41,647 bases of DNA from Nocardia gamkensis NBRC 108242 (GCF_001612985.1 NZ_BDBM01000069.1:1-41647); one strand, 5' to 3'; positions 1-8,319 are shown, numbered from the stretch's first letter. Numbers and translations are program-made. Notes: generated by a model from the sequence alone, not told the origin.

Positions 1-27
1 CCCGGCTCAATGAGGAGTGGTGTTGTG

Positions 28-1272
28 ATGGATGGTTTCAGTAGGCGTGAGGCGTTGCGGGCTGGTGGGGTGTTGGGGGCGGTGGGTGCGTTGTCGGCGG
101 TGGGGGTGCCGGGGCGGGCGGTGCCGTGGTCGTGGTCGCCGTCGGGGTCGGTGGCTGGTGGTGGGGAGGGGGTTGATCCGTTGACGGTGTGGGATCCGGA
201 GGCGGATGAGTTGGTGGCGTCGTTGTTGGATCGGGGGGAGGTGGGCAGGGTGAATGGGTTGTTGCGGTCCTGGACGCGTAATGGTCAGCCGTTGCCGGAG
301 GGGTTGCCGGGGGATTTGCGGGATTTCATGGAGTATGCGCGGCGGTTGCCGGTGTGGACGGATCCGGGGAAGTTGGCGACGGCGGTGGAGTTCAACAAGA
401 AGCGGGGGTTGTATTTGGGGGTGTTGTATGGGTTGGCCAGCGGGATGATGTCGACGGTGATCCCGAAGGAGGCGCGGGCGGTGTATTACTCGAAGGGGGG
501 TCATGATCTGAAGGATCGGATCACCAAGACCGCGAAGTTGGGGTATGACATCGGGACGGCGAATGCGTATGCGCCGGATGGGGAGATGGTGGTGACGTGT
601 GTGAAGACGCGGTTGGTGCATGCGGCGGTGCGGCATTTGTTGCCGCGGTCGCCGCATTGGGTGGCTTCGGCGGATGAGCAGGTGCCGATCAGTCAGAACG
701 ACATGATGGTGACGTGGCATAGTTTGCCGACGACGGTGATGAAGCATTTGACGGCGTGGGGGGTGCCGATGCCGGAGGCGGAGTCGGAGGCGTTTTTGCA
801 TTCCTGGCAGGTGGGGGCGCATATGTTGGGGATTCGGGATGAGTACATTCCGAATTCGTGGGGTGAGGCGAACGCGCAGGCGGCGCAGGTGTTGGATCCG
901 GTGTTGGCGCCGACGCCGGAGGGGGCGAAGTTGGCGGATCGGTTGTTGCGGTTGGGGGCGAATCTGGATTTGGCGGTGGTGAGTAAGCCGGTGTTGGGGG
1001 CGTTCACCCGGTTTTTGCTGGGGGATGAGATCGCGGATGGGTTGGCTATCGCGCGTGAGCCGGTGTGGGATCCGTTGTTGCGGGTGAGTTGGGGGCCGTT
1101 CATCGCGGTGCGGGAGGGGTTGTTGCCGGTGGTGCCGTTGGCGCCGGATGCGTATTGGTTGTTCGATGAGTTCCTGCGGCGGGCGGCGTTGGTGTATCTG
1201 GCCGAGTTGCGGATGCCGATCAGTATCGAACTGCCCACCATGAACCGGGACATGACCCAACCACACCGCTGA
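28..1272 (+). CDS. lcp: Latex clearing protein (Lcp)-like rubber oxygenase, Tat-exported
   Basis: A 414-residue protein of the DUF2236/MpaB/Lcp haem oxygenase family. Lcp enzymes are exported b-type haem proteins that cleave poly(cis-1,4-isoprene) to oligo-isoprenoids with aldehyde and ketone ends. The N-terminus has a twin-arginine signal (SRREAL followed by a hydrophobic Gly/Ala/Val stretch). I start at ATG 28 rather than ATG 10: AGGAG lies 10 bases upstream and the Tat motif is then close to the N-terminus. With this start Arg164, Lys167, Thr168 and His198 (in LVHAAVRH) fall at the numbers I recall for the key residues of LcpK30 of Streptomyces sp. K30, His198 being the haem ligand there. 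Length also fits (LcpK30 is about 407). Codon use is odd: TTG Leu, GTG Val and G-ending codons dominate, unlike the C-ending codons of the next genes. Substrate could differ, because many actinobacterial Tat-exported DUF2236 proteins are uncharacterised. Confidence 0.85.
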   Translation: MDGFSRREALRAGGVLGAVGALSAVGVPGRAVPWSWSPSGSVAGGGEGVDPLTVWDPEADELVASLLDRGEVGRVNGLLRSWTRNGQPLPEGLPGDLRDFMEYARRLPVWTDPGKLATAVEFNKKRGLYLGVLYGLASGMMSTVIPKEARAVYYSKGGHDLKDRITKTAKLGYDIGTANAYAPDGEMVVTCVKTRLVHAAVRHLLPRSPHWVASADEQVPISQNDMMVTWHSLPTTVMKHLTAWGVPMPEAESEAFLHSWQVGAHMLGIRDEYIPNSWGEANAQAAQVLDPVLAPTPEGAKLADRLLRLGANLDLAVVSKPVLGAFTRFLLGDEIADGLAIAREPVWDPLLRVSWGPFIAVREGLLPVVPLAPDAYWLFDEFLRRAALVYLAELRMPISIELPTMNRDMTQPHR

Positions 1273-1450
1273 CCCGAGTCCGCGACATCGAGGTGGCGTG
1301 TGATCGATGCCGTGTCGCATCGCCGCCCTCCGGTGTGAATGCCGGAGAATGGTGCACGTTGCGCGCGTCCCGGCTGTACTGTGATTCCCGCTGTCCGCCG
1401 CAATCCATCTCGATCACGTGACCTCGGTGCTTTGAAACACGGAGAATTCG

Positions 1451-2365
1451 ATGTTCACCCGATGGAAGACGATAGCCGCCGCGTGTGTGGCCGCAGCGGT
1501 AACCGCTACTGTGCAACTCGGTGGCGCGCCTTTTGCCGATGGCGCACCGAGTCATTGCCCGGACTTGTATGTCGTGGCGATCCCCGGAACGTGGGAGACA
1601 TCCAGTACCGATCCGGGCAAAGGAATGCTCGCATCGAGCCTCAACGGTTTACCCGGGGACGTCCAGGTCGACTACGTTCCTTACGCGGCGACGGCGTTCC
1701 CTTGGGAAAGTGAAGTGTACGGCCGCTCCAAGCAAGAGGCGATCGACAAAGCGCGCACGCTGGCCTCGGACATGGCGCAAGCGTGCGAAGCCACCCGGAT
1801 CGCGTTGCTCGGCTACAGCCAAGGCGCGGACGCCGCGGGTGATCTCGCGGCCGAGATCGGCACCGGCCTGGGCGTGATGCCGCCGCACCGGGTGGTCCTG
1901 GTCGGGCTGATCTCCGATCCTCGGCGCTCACCCAACGACACCCTGATCGGCCCGCCCGTCCCGGGCGCCGGAGCGGCCGGACCTCGCCCGGGAGGTTTCG
2001 GTTGGCTCACCCCGCGCACCTACACCTTCTGCGCCGCGGGTGATCTGTACTGCGCGATGCCAGAGGGCGACTTCGCCGGACGGATCGCCGGCTTCTTCGT
2101 CCAACTCTCGAATCCGGATCCGGGAAAAATGGGCAACTATCAGCAACAGGCGACCGAAATCATCGGCGACGCACTGGCCGCGGGCGGCCTGGGCCTGCTC
2201 TCCGACCAGATCAACGCCTCCGCCTACGAACAGCGAAAGCAACAGATCGACGATTTCCTCAAATCCGGCATCCATCAGAGTTACCCCTCATACACCCTCG
2301 GCCCGGATGCGCTCACCCCTCTGACCTGGCTGCGGCAGCGCCTGATCGAGGAAGCCCGCCCCTGA
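1451..2365 (+). CDS. Secreted cutinase-family serine esterase
   Basis: A 304-residue secreted alpha/beta hydrolase of the cutinase family, which hydrolyses cutin, lipid esters or phospholipids outside the cell. A Sec signal peptide spans about residues 1-32 (hydrophobic run, then Ala-Asp-Gly-Ala). The nucleophile is Ser123 in GYSQG; the acid is probably Asp198 in AAGDLYC, whose flanking Cys194 and Cys201 fit the cutinase disulphide; the base is probably His275 in SGIHQSY. It starts at ATG 1451 after GGAGA. It stands alone on the plus strand, 178 bases after lcp and directly followed by a strong hairpin terminator. It uses C-ending codons, unlike lcp. The family call is secure; the natural substrate is unknown. 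Confidence 0.9.
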   Translation: MFTRWKTIAAACVAAAVTATVQLGGAPFADGAPSHCPDLYVVAIPGTWETSSTDPGKGMLASSLNGLPGDVQVDYVPYAATAFPWESEVYGRSKQEAIDKARTLASDMAQACEATRIALLGYSQGADAAGDLAAEIGTGLGVMPPHRVVLVGLISDPRRSPNDTLIGPPVPGAGAAGPRPGGFGWLTPRTYTFCAAGDLYCAMPEGDFAGRIAGFFVQLSNPDPGKMGNYQQQATEIIGDALAAGGLGLLSDQINASAYEQRKQQIDDFLKSGIHQSYPSYTLGPDALTPLTWLRQRLIEEARP

Positions 2366-2374
2366 CCGCCCTCG

Positions 2375-2408
2375 GGCCGCTGAGCGCGACGCATCGCGCT
2401 CAGCGGCC
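2375..2408 (+). terminator. Hairpin terminator after the cutinase gene
   Basis: A perfect 14-bp inverted repeat (arm GGCCGCTGAGCGCG) around a 6-base loop starts 9 bases after the cutinase stop. It has no long T tract, which is usual for actinobacteria. Confidence 0.75.
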
Positions 2409-2614
2409 GCTCCGTCGACGGAGCGCTCTGGGGCATCTTCTCGATCCGATTGCCCGCGAGGTTCACCGTCCGGCTTCGCCGGTGGACTCTGTCCGGGCAG
2501 CCGACGAACCATATCGGTGACCGGAGATGTCGCGTTGTCCGCACGTTCGACGAGGCCTGCCGCCGCCTGCTTCGCGCCTCATCCGCAGATTGACGGCGGC
2601 TGCCTTCAGTTCTA

Positions 2615-2638
2615 AAGTGATGGCACTTGCCATCACTT
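2615..2638 (+). promoter_or_regulatory. Perfect 24-bp palindromic operator before the acyl-CoA dehydrogenase gene
   Basis: The arms AAGTGATGGCA and TGCCATCACTT are perfect reverse complements separated by CT. The palindrome ends 17 bases before ATG 2656, in the leader or promoter of the dehydrogenase gene. The size and symmetry suit a TetR- or GntR-type dimer. No cognate repressor gene is adjacent. The rest of 2409-2655 shows no convincing gene. Confidence 0.75.
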
Positions 2639-2655
2639 CGAAAGGCGGCCTAGCC

Positions 2656-4368
2656 ATGGCCCTGTTCAACCCGAGAACCGAGACGTTCGAGGAATTCGAC
2701 CCAGCCACCAGGGCTCGGCTGCGGTCGGTGGTCGACTTCTTCGAGAAGAAGGGCAAGCAGGCGCTCACCAGCGATGCGTTCCGGGCGGAGTGGTACGACG
2801 ACTGGATGCGGTTCCTCGCCGAGAGCCGGATCATCGCCTACATGGCGACTCCGCGGGCAAGCTCGGGCGCTGATCCGGAAAAGCGCTGGGACACCGCGTT
2901 CATCTCCCGGTTCAACGAGATCACCGGTTTCTACGGATCGCAGTACTGGTACGCGTGGGGCGTCTCCACGCTCGGTCTCGCCACCATCTGGCAGAGCGCC
3001 AACGGCAAGGCGCATCTGCGTGCCGCCGAGGAACTCGACCGCGGCGGGATCATCGGCTTCGGACTGTCGGAAAAGGATCACGGCGCCGACATCTACGCCA
3101 CCGACATGCTGCTCACCCCCGACGATGCGGGCGGGTTCACCGCCACCGGCAGCAAGTACTACATCGGCAACGGCAACGTGGCCCGGATCGTGCCGACCAT
3201 CGGCCGACGCACCGACCTCGAAGGTCCCGACGCGTATGTCTGGTTCATCGCCGACAGCCAGCACCCGAACTACCGTCTGGTCAAGAACGTCATCCACGGC
3301 CAGAATTTCGTCTCCGCCTACGACCTGGTGGACTATCCCGTCTCGGCCGACGACGTACTGCACGTGGGTCGGAAGGCATTCGACTCCGCCCTCGCCGCGG
3401 TCAACTGCGGCAAATTCAATATCGGCATGGTCGCGCTGGGCATCGTGGAGCACTGCTTCTACGAGACGATCAACCACGCGAGCGCCAAGATCCTGTTCGG
3501 ACATCCCGTCACCGATTTCGGGCAGGTTCGGCAAATCCTGTCCGACAGCTACGTTCGCATGAACGGCATGCGCCTCTACCACGAACGAGCGATCGATTAC
3601 ATGCGATGCTCGACCCCGGAGGATCGCCGCTTCGTGATGTTCAATTCCATCGGCAAGATGAAGGTCACGCGTGAGGCCGAGCGGGTGTTCAGGGAACTCT
3701 CGGATGTGATCTCCGCCAAGGGTTTCGAGAAGGACAGCTACTTCGCCACAGCCCGCGGCACGATCGACTCCATGCCACGACTGGAAGGCACCGCCCATGT
3801 CAATATGGCACTCACGCTGAAATTCATGCCGAACTTCCTCTTCGATCCGGCGCAGTTGCCACCGGTGCCGGTACGACGGGATCCGGGCGACGACGAATCG
3901 CTGTTCCGGCAGCCGGGCGCCGCGGGATTGGGCAAGGTCCGATTCGCCGACTGGCGGTCGGCCTATGCGAATTACCGCCACCTGCCCAACGTGGCCCTTT
4001 TCATCGAGCAGGCGGAGCGACTCACCCGGTTCCCGGTGGAGGCGCCGCCGACCCCGGCCCAGTTGGAGGACCTGGACTACCAATTGGCGGTGGGGGAGTT
4101 GTTCACGCTGCTGCCCTACGGACAGCTCATCCTGGAGCAGGCCGCGATCGTCGGGACATCCGAAGACATCGTGGATTCCATCTTCGAGGTATTCGTGCGC
4201 GACTTCTCCGCCTACGCGCTCGGGTTGTTCTCGAAGGCTTCTTCGACCTCCGCGCAGCAGGATTGGGCCTTGAATGTGCTGCGCAAACCGGTCGTCGACG
4301 AGCAGCGAACCGCCCGTCTGCACGACGAGGTGATGAGCTACGCGGGCACATTCGAGATGAGCCCGTAA
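2656..4368 (+). CDS. Acyl-CoA dehydrogenase family protein
   Basis: A 570-residue flavoprotein of the acyl-CoA dehydrogenase/oxidase superfamily, expected to introduce an alpha-beta double bond into an acyl-CoA in the cytoplasm. It has an N-terminal helical part, the central FAD-binding beta domain (FGLSEKDHGAD in place of the classical TEP..GSD loop, then GSKYYIGNGN) and a C-terminal helical domain containing RLEGTAHVN, the likely counterpart of the catalytic Glu loop, and GTSEDIVD. It is longer than the usual 380-400 residues, resembling the large branch of the family. I chose ATG 2656 over the longer frame from 2527 because the upstream part crosses the palindrome at 2615-2638 and looks non-coding; AAAGGCGG lies 8 bases upstream. 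The stop codon directly abuts that of the convergent acyl-CoA synthetase gene. Substrate unknown. Confidence 0.88.
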   Translation: MALFNPRTETFEEFDPATRARLRSVVDFFEKKGKQALTSDAFRAEWYDDWMRFLAESRIIAYMATPRASSGADPEKRWDTAFISRFNEITGFYGSQYWYAWGVSTLGLATIWQSANGKAHLRAAEELDRGGIIGFGLSEKDHGADIYATDMLLTPDDAGGFTATGSKYYIGNGNVARIVPTIGRRTDLEGPDAYVWFIADSQHPNYRLVKNVIHGQNFVSAYDLVDYPVSADDVLHVGRKAFDSALAAVNCGKFNIGMVALGIVEHCFYETINHASAKILFGHPVTDFGQVRQILSDSYVRMNGMRLYHERAIDYMRCSTPEDRRFVMFNSIGKMKVTREAERVFRELSDVISAKGFEKDSYFATARGTIDSMPRLEGTAHVNMALTLKFMPNFLFDPAQLPPVPVRRDPGDDESLFRQPGAAGLGKVRFADWRSAYANYRHLPNVALFIEQAERLTRFPVEAPPTPAQLEDLDYQLAVGELFTLLPYGQLILEQAAIVGTSEDIVDSIFEVFVRDFSAYALGLFSKASSTSAQQDWALNVLRKPVVDEQRTARLHDEVMSYAGTFEMSP

Positions 4369-6018
4369 CTATATGTCGGCCTCCTCGAGTTTGCGCCGCA
4401 TCAGCTTGCCGGTGGCGTTTCGCGGCAGCTCGTCGACGAACACCACCTCGCGGGGGACTTTGTGGCGGGCGAGGTTCGCTCTGACGTAGTCCTTGATCTC
4501 CTGTGGGTCGCGCTCGGCATCCTCGGCGGGAACGACGAAGGCGCGCAACCGTTTTCCGAAGTCCGCGTCCTCGACGCCCACGACTGCGGCTTCGAGGATG
4601 TCGGGGCGGTCGACCAGGAGGTTCTCCACTTCCAGTGGATAGACGTTCTCGCCGCCGGAGATGATCATGTCGTCGTCGCGGCCGTCGATGAACAGGCGGC
4701 CCTCGGCGTCGAAGTGGCCGACGTCGCCGCTGGACAGCAGCCCGTCGACGATTTCCTTGTTCCGGCCGTCGGTGTAGCCGGAGAAGCTGAGTCCGCTCGA
4801 GACGAAGATCGTGCCCACCTCGCCGGGTGTGGTGATCTTGTTGCGTTGCGCGTCGTAGAGCGCGACGCGGCAACCCACGGGAGGTTTGCCGACGGTTCCC
4901 GGCGCCACTCGCATGTCGTGCGGAGTGGCCACGGCGGCGACCGCGACTTCGGTCGAGGCGTAGAGGTTGTACAGCACCTCACCGAAAGCGTCGGCTGTGC
5001 GCCTGCTGAGGTCCGGCGAGACGGGTGATCCCGCGGTGAAGACGACTTTCAGTGATGTCGTGTCGTACTGCTCGAGTACGGCGGGGCCGAGGTCGAGGAT
5101 GCGTTGCAGCATGGTCGGCACGACGACCAAAGTGGCGGCGCGGTGATCGGCGACGTCGGCGAGGGTTCGTCGCGGATCGAACTTGCGCTGCTGGAAGACG
5201 ATCTTGTTGCCCAACGCCCAGCCGAGAGTGAACTGCGACAGACCGGTGCCGTGGAAGATGGGGGCCGCCATCACGACCGTGTCGTTGCGCGGCATCGGCA
5301 CCCGGTGCAGGAATTGCGCCGATTGCAATGGTGAGACCTTGTCTCGTGGGGCGCCTTTGGGCGTGCCGGTGGTCCCACTGGTCAGAATGACGATGCCGCC
5401 GGGGCGTTTCGGGGCAGGCAGCGGCGCGGTCGAGTTCGCCGCGATGAGCAGGTCGATCGTCGGTGTCTGCGCCTCGACGGCGTCGGCCTCGTCCACCCAG
5501 GTCAGGATGCGAGGCACCGACCCGGGGACCGCGCCGAGCAATCGGAGGAATTCGCTGTCGAGCAGGATCGCCCCGACATTCTCCCGCTCGGCGACCTCGG
5601 CGAGCTGGGGCCCGGCGAAGCCGGTGTTCATCAACACGACGCGGGCGCCCACCTTCCCGGCCGCCAGGAGCGTCAACACCATTCCGCGGTGGTCGCGGCA
5701 CAGCGCCGCGAGGACGGTGCCGGAGCTTATCCCCGCGCCGATGAGCCCTCGGGCCAGCGCGTTCGACTGCTGATCGAGTTGAGCGAAGGTGAGTGTTCCG
5801 CGTTCATCGGCGATGGCGGGGGCGGCGCCATGGCGGCGGGTGGCGTGTGCCAGCACGGTGACGAACGGGCCGTACACGGAAGCCTCGCGCATCACGCGGA
5901 TCGTCTCGGCCGGGCGCGCCGGATCGAACATCCCGCGCTTGGCGAGCACGACGGCCGCCGATGCCAGGTCGGCTATCGAGCGGACTGCCGCGAGCGGCGA
6001 TCCCAGTGTCTTTGTCAT
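4369..6018 (-). CDS. Acyl-CoA synthetase (FadD-like, AMP-binding)
   Basis: A 549-residue ANL-superfamily enzyme that activates a carboxylic acid as acyl-AMP and transfers it to CoA. Visible motifs: P-loop ILTSGTTGTPKG (211-222), YASTE acid-binding turn, SGDVGHFDAEGRLFIDGRDDD hinge region (A7/A8), ISGGENVYP, and NATGK with the C-terminal catalytic lysine (about Lys538). The start is ATG 6018, with GGAGG 6 bases upstream; the longer frame to 6276 runs through the divergent promoter. It is convergent with the dehydrogenase gene, with no base between the stop codons, and divergent from the MpaB pair. This suggests a shared acyl-CoA pathway. Substrate chain type cannot be read from the sequence. 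Confidence 0.9.
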   Translation of the reverse strand: MTKTLGSPLAAVRSIADLASAAVVLAKRGMFDPARPAETIRVMREASVYGPFVTVLAHATRRHGAAPAIADERGTLTFAQLDQQSNALARGLIGAGISSGTVLAALCRDHRGMVLTLLAAGKVGARVVLMNTGFAGPQLAEVAERENVGAILLDSEFLRLLGAVPGSVPRILTWVDEADAVEAQTPTIDLLIAANSTAPLPAPKRPGGIVILTSGTTGTPKGAPRDKVSPLQSAQFLHRVPMPRNDTVVMAAPIFHGTGLSQFTLGWALGNKIVFQQRKFDPRRTLADVADHRAATLVVVPTMLQRILDLGPAVLEQYDTTSLKVVFTAGSPVSPDLSRRTADAFGEVLYNLYASTEVAVAAVATPHDMRVAPGTVGKPPVGCRVALYDAQRNKITTPGEVGTIFVSSGLSFSGYTDGRNKEIVDGLLSSGDVGHFDAEGRLFIDGRDDDMIISGGENVYPLEVENLLVDRPDILEAAVVGVEDADFGKRLRAFVVPAEDAERDPQEIKDYVRANLARHKVPREVVFVDELPRNATGKLMRRKLEEADI

Positions 6019-6236
6019 CGAATACCTCCAGTCGGGCCGATCGGCGATCGAACCCCGGGTCCGCGCTATCCCGTCGACACCGCCCCTGCGGCTGATGACG
6101 CCTATCGCGTCGCAGGAATGAGCGTTCACATATGCGTGAGTGCAACCCGGGGCAGCCGTGAGTTCGTGGTTGCCGATCGTGCGTGTTATTGAGAGAATGA
6201 TTTGTAACTTATACCAATATCTCGCGGGAGTTCGGC
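6019..6236. promoter_or_regulatory. Divergent promoter region between the acyl-CoA synthetase and MpaB genes
   Basis: This 218-base gap separates two divergent start codons and must carry both promoters. An A/T-rich patch at about 6185-6225 lies close to the MpaB start, which has GGGAG 6 bases upstream. No clear operator palindrome was found. Positions of -35 and -10 elements are not certain. Confidence 0.45.
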
Positions 6237-7097
6237 ATGTCCAGTCCTGAACCGTCGGCGCCGCTGCTGACCTCACCCGATGTGGATCTCGGTCGCCGCC
6301 GCCGCTACATGGCGGGCCCTGCGGCGCTGCTGGGCGGCCCGGCCAATGTGATCATGCAGCTGAGCTTCCCTCCGGTCGGCCGCGGCGTTGTCGAGAGCAC
6401 GGTCGACAGCGGCCGGTACACCCTGCATCCGCGCAAGCGCGGCCGCACGACCCTGACCTACCTGGCGGTGGCGATGCTCGGTACCGAGGAAGACCGGGCG
6501 GCCTATCGTGCGGCGGTGAACACGTCGCACCGGTATGTGCGATCCGGCCCCGACAGTCCGGTGAAGTACAACGCCTTCGATCCGGAACTGCAGTTGTGGG
6601 TCGCCGCGTGCCTCTACCGCGGCACGATCGATTCCCTGACCTACCTGTACGGCCCGGCGGATGAGGATCTGGCCGACGAGGTGTACCGCGAGTCCAGCCG
6701 GTTCGGAACCATGTTGCAGATGCGACCGGAGCTGTGGCCGCGAGACCGCGCGGCGTTCGCGCGGTACTGGGACTCGAAGCTGTCGGATCTCACCCTGGAT
6801 GACGAGGTGCGGGCGTATCTGCTCGACGAAGTCGTCGATCTGGGGCCCTACCGACGCCTCGAGCGTTGGGCGTTCCGCCGGGTGAACCGGTTCTTCACCA
6901 CGGGCTTTCTCCCGCAACATTTCCGCGACGAACTGGGGCTGGCTTGGAGCCCGCGCCGCCAGCGGATCTTCGAGGTGACGATGCGCTCGATCGGTCTGGT
7001 ACTGCGAGTGCTTCCCGAGCGCTGGCGGTTGTATCCGTTCGAGACCTACCTCCATGATATGCGCAGGCGGCGCGCGCTCGGAAAGCCGTTGGTGTGA
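6237..7097 (+). CDS. MpaB-family (DUF2236) protein lacking the conserved haem-ligand histidine
   Basis: A 286-residue DUF2236 protein. The family includes MpaB (oxidative cleavage of an isoprenoid side chain) and Lcp. The conserved block has FDPELQLWVAAC at about 115-125. Typical members have WVHAT here, and the His corresponds to the haem ligand of Lcp; this protein has Ala123. GSRVESTVDSG-like basic and acidic helices surround it, and no signal peptide is seen, so it is probably cytoplasmic. The start ATG 6237 follows GGGAG. Its last codons overlap the next MpaB gene by GTGA, indicating translational coupling. It may be a non-haem or regulatory partner of the downstream paralogue, or use another ligand. 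Family call is good, catalysis uncertain. Confidence 0.8.
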   Translation: MSSPEPSAPLLTSPDVDLGRRRRYMAGPAALLGGPANVIMQLSFPPVGRGVVESTVDSGRYTLHPRKRGRTTLTYLAVAMLGTEEDRAAYRAAVNTSHRYVRSGPDSPVKYNAFDPELQLWVAACLYRGTIDSLTYLYGPADEDLADEVYRESSRFGTMLQMRPELWPRDRAAFARYWDSKLSDLTLDDEVRAYLLDEVVDLGPYRRLERWAFRRVNRFFTTGFLPQHFRDELGLAWSPRRQRIFEVTMRSIGLVLRVLPERWRLYPFETYLHDMRRRRALGKPLV

Positions 7098-7882
7098 CGA
7101 CCGTTCCGCGTCATAGGAATGGCTCGGAAGGCGTGAATCCACCACTACCGCTGCTACGAAAGTATCTCGGCGACCGGCGTTTCGCGTTGGCGCTTCCCCG
7201 GGCGGTGGCTCTGCAGATCCTGCATCCCGCGATCGCCGCGGCGCTCACCGAGCACGTGACCTATCGCCTGTGGTTGCACAAGCGCCGCACCGTCAACGCG
7301 ATGGTGCAGATCGCGTACTCCGACCGGGATCTGCGGTCGCTGATCCATGCGGGGCACGCCCACGTACACGGCACCGATGATCTCGGCGCCCGCTACCACG
7401 CTCTACGGCCGGATGTCTTCTTCTTTCAGCATGCGACCTATGTCGACACGCTGTTCTTCGCGATCAACACCTTCATTCGCCCACTGACGCCCGCGGAAAG
7501 CGAGCGCCTCTACGGCGAGTGCGTCGAATGGTATGACCGCTACGGAATTTCCGCGCGGCATATGCCGGGCACGCTGCCGGAGTTTCGCGACTATGTCGAA
7601 CAGACCTGCGCGACAGCGCTGCAGGCCAGTCCAGCCGCGCTGCGACTGGCGCCACAGGTGTTGCGCCCGGACGCGTGGATACCACGGGCGTTACCGGATG
7701 CTGTCGTACGAGCGATGCAACACCCGCGAGCGCGTGATCTGCTCGATGTGCCGGAGCATTGGACGGACCGGCCCGCGCTGCGGGTGTATGCGTCGATACT
7801 GAGGAACTCCGCACGCGCCGCACCGCGTCGCCTGAGGTATCTCCACCCCGCTCGAACGGCGCTCATCGGGACGTCGGCATGA
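7094..7882 (+). CDS. MpaB-family (DUF2236) oxygenase-like protein with intact His motif
   Basis: A 262-residue second DUF2236 protein, starting at GTG 7094 inside the stop codon of the previous gene (GTGA overlap). It has the family features LPRAVALQILHPAIAAAL near the N-terminus and DVFFFQHATYVDTL at about 108-120, where His113 occupies the haem-ligand position that is Ala in the upstream paralogue. The C-terminal PRRLRYLHPAR stretch is basic. No signal peptide is present. The tight coupling with gene 6237 suggests that the two act together, perhaps as a heterodimer; this is inference. Immediately downstream in the same frame lies the stump of an acyl-CoA synthetase. Confidence 0.8.
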   Translation: MTTVPRHRNGSEGVNPPLPLLRKYLGDRRFALALPRAVALQILHPAIAAALTEHVTYRLWLHKRRTVNAMVQIAYSDRDLRSLIHAGHAHVHGTDDLGARYHALRPDVFFFQHATYVDTLFFAINTFIRPLTPAESERLYGECVEWYDRYGISARHMPGTLPEFRDYVEQTCATALQASPAALRLAPQVLRPDAWIPRALPDAVVRAMQHPRARDLLDVPEHWTDRPALRVYASILRNSARAAPRRLRYLHPARTALIGTSA

Positions 7883-7927
7883 CAGGCGGGTCGTCGTTCC
7901 GGCCGCCGGCCGGCCTGCCTGCGTGGA

Positions 7928-8083
7928 GCCCGCCACCTCGCCGAGGATTCGATCATCGACTTCGTCGCCAACTCCCTGTCGGTCCACAAGCGTCCGCGAG
8001 AGATCCGCATCGTCGAGGCACTGCCGGGTAACGCGACGGGCAACGTGCAGAAGAAGATACTGCTCGACGACTACACGAAGTGA
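7928..8083 (+). pseudogene. C-terminal stump of an AMP-binding acyl-CoA synthetase
   Basis: About 50 codons encode DSIIDFVANSLSVHKRPREI and then LPGNATGNVQKK, which match the last segment of ANL enzymes (HKRPRxV ... LPRNATGKVxKR). There is no start codon and no N-terminal or core domain. The usual catalytic Lys of ATGK is Asn. The frame continues directly from the stop of the MpaB gene at 7882. It is best read as what remains after a deletion of a synthetase gene. It ends at TGA 8081-8083 and is followed by a hairpin, probably the old terminator. Confidence 0.75.
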
Positions 8084-8090
8084 GCTGAGC

Positions 8091-8113
8091 GCGCCCGGCG
8101 GTATGCCGGGCGC
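8091..8113 (+). terminator. Hairpin terminator after the synthetase stump
   Basis: Perfect 9-bp arms GCGCCCGGC and GCCGGGCGC flank a 5-base loop, 7 bases after the stump's stop codon. No T tract follows. It probably ends the MpaB transcript. Confidence 0.6.
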
Positions 8114-8319
8114 CGGCTCTGCTCCGCCTGCGCAGCCGTGCGAGAAGACATATCGGGGATGGTACGGATCCCCTCGCTGAGCACCCCGCCCACCACGCAC
8201 TCGAGCTCGCCCGACGCACCCCGCGAGGATGCCCTGGAAATTCAGGGGCGCGGACGCCTCACGCTCACACCCCGTGCTGCGGCAGAATCATGCAGACCGA
8301 GTGTGGCGAAGGATGGGCG

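Noticed and set aside
7..1320. Minus-strand open frame of 437 codons opposite lcp
   Set aside because: The product is almost all Arg, His, Pro and Gln, an artefact of the G-rich lcp strand; lcp has clear family motifs.
2650..4323. Minus-strand open frame opposite the acyl-CoA dehydrogenase
   Set aside because: No family motifs; the plus strand has the FAD-domain and C-terminal motifs of the dehydrogenase.
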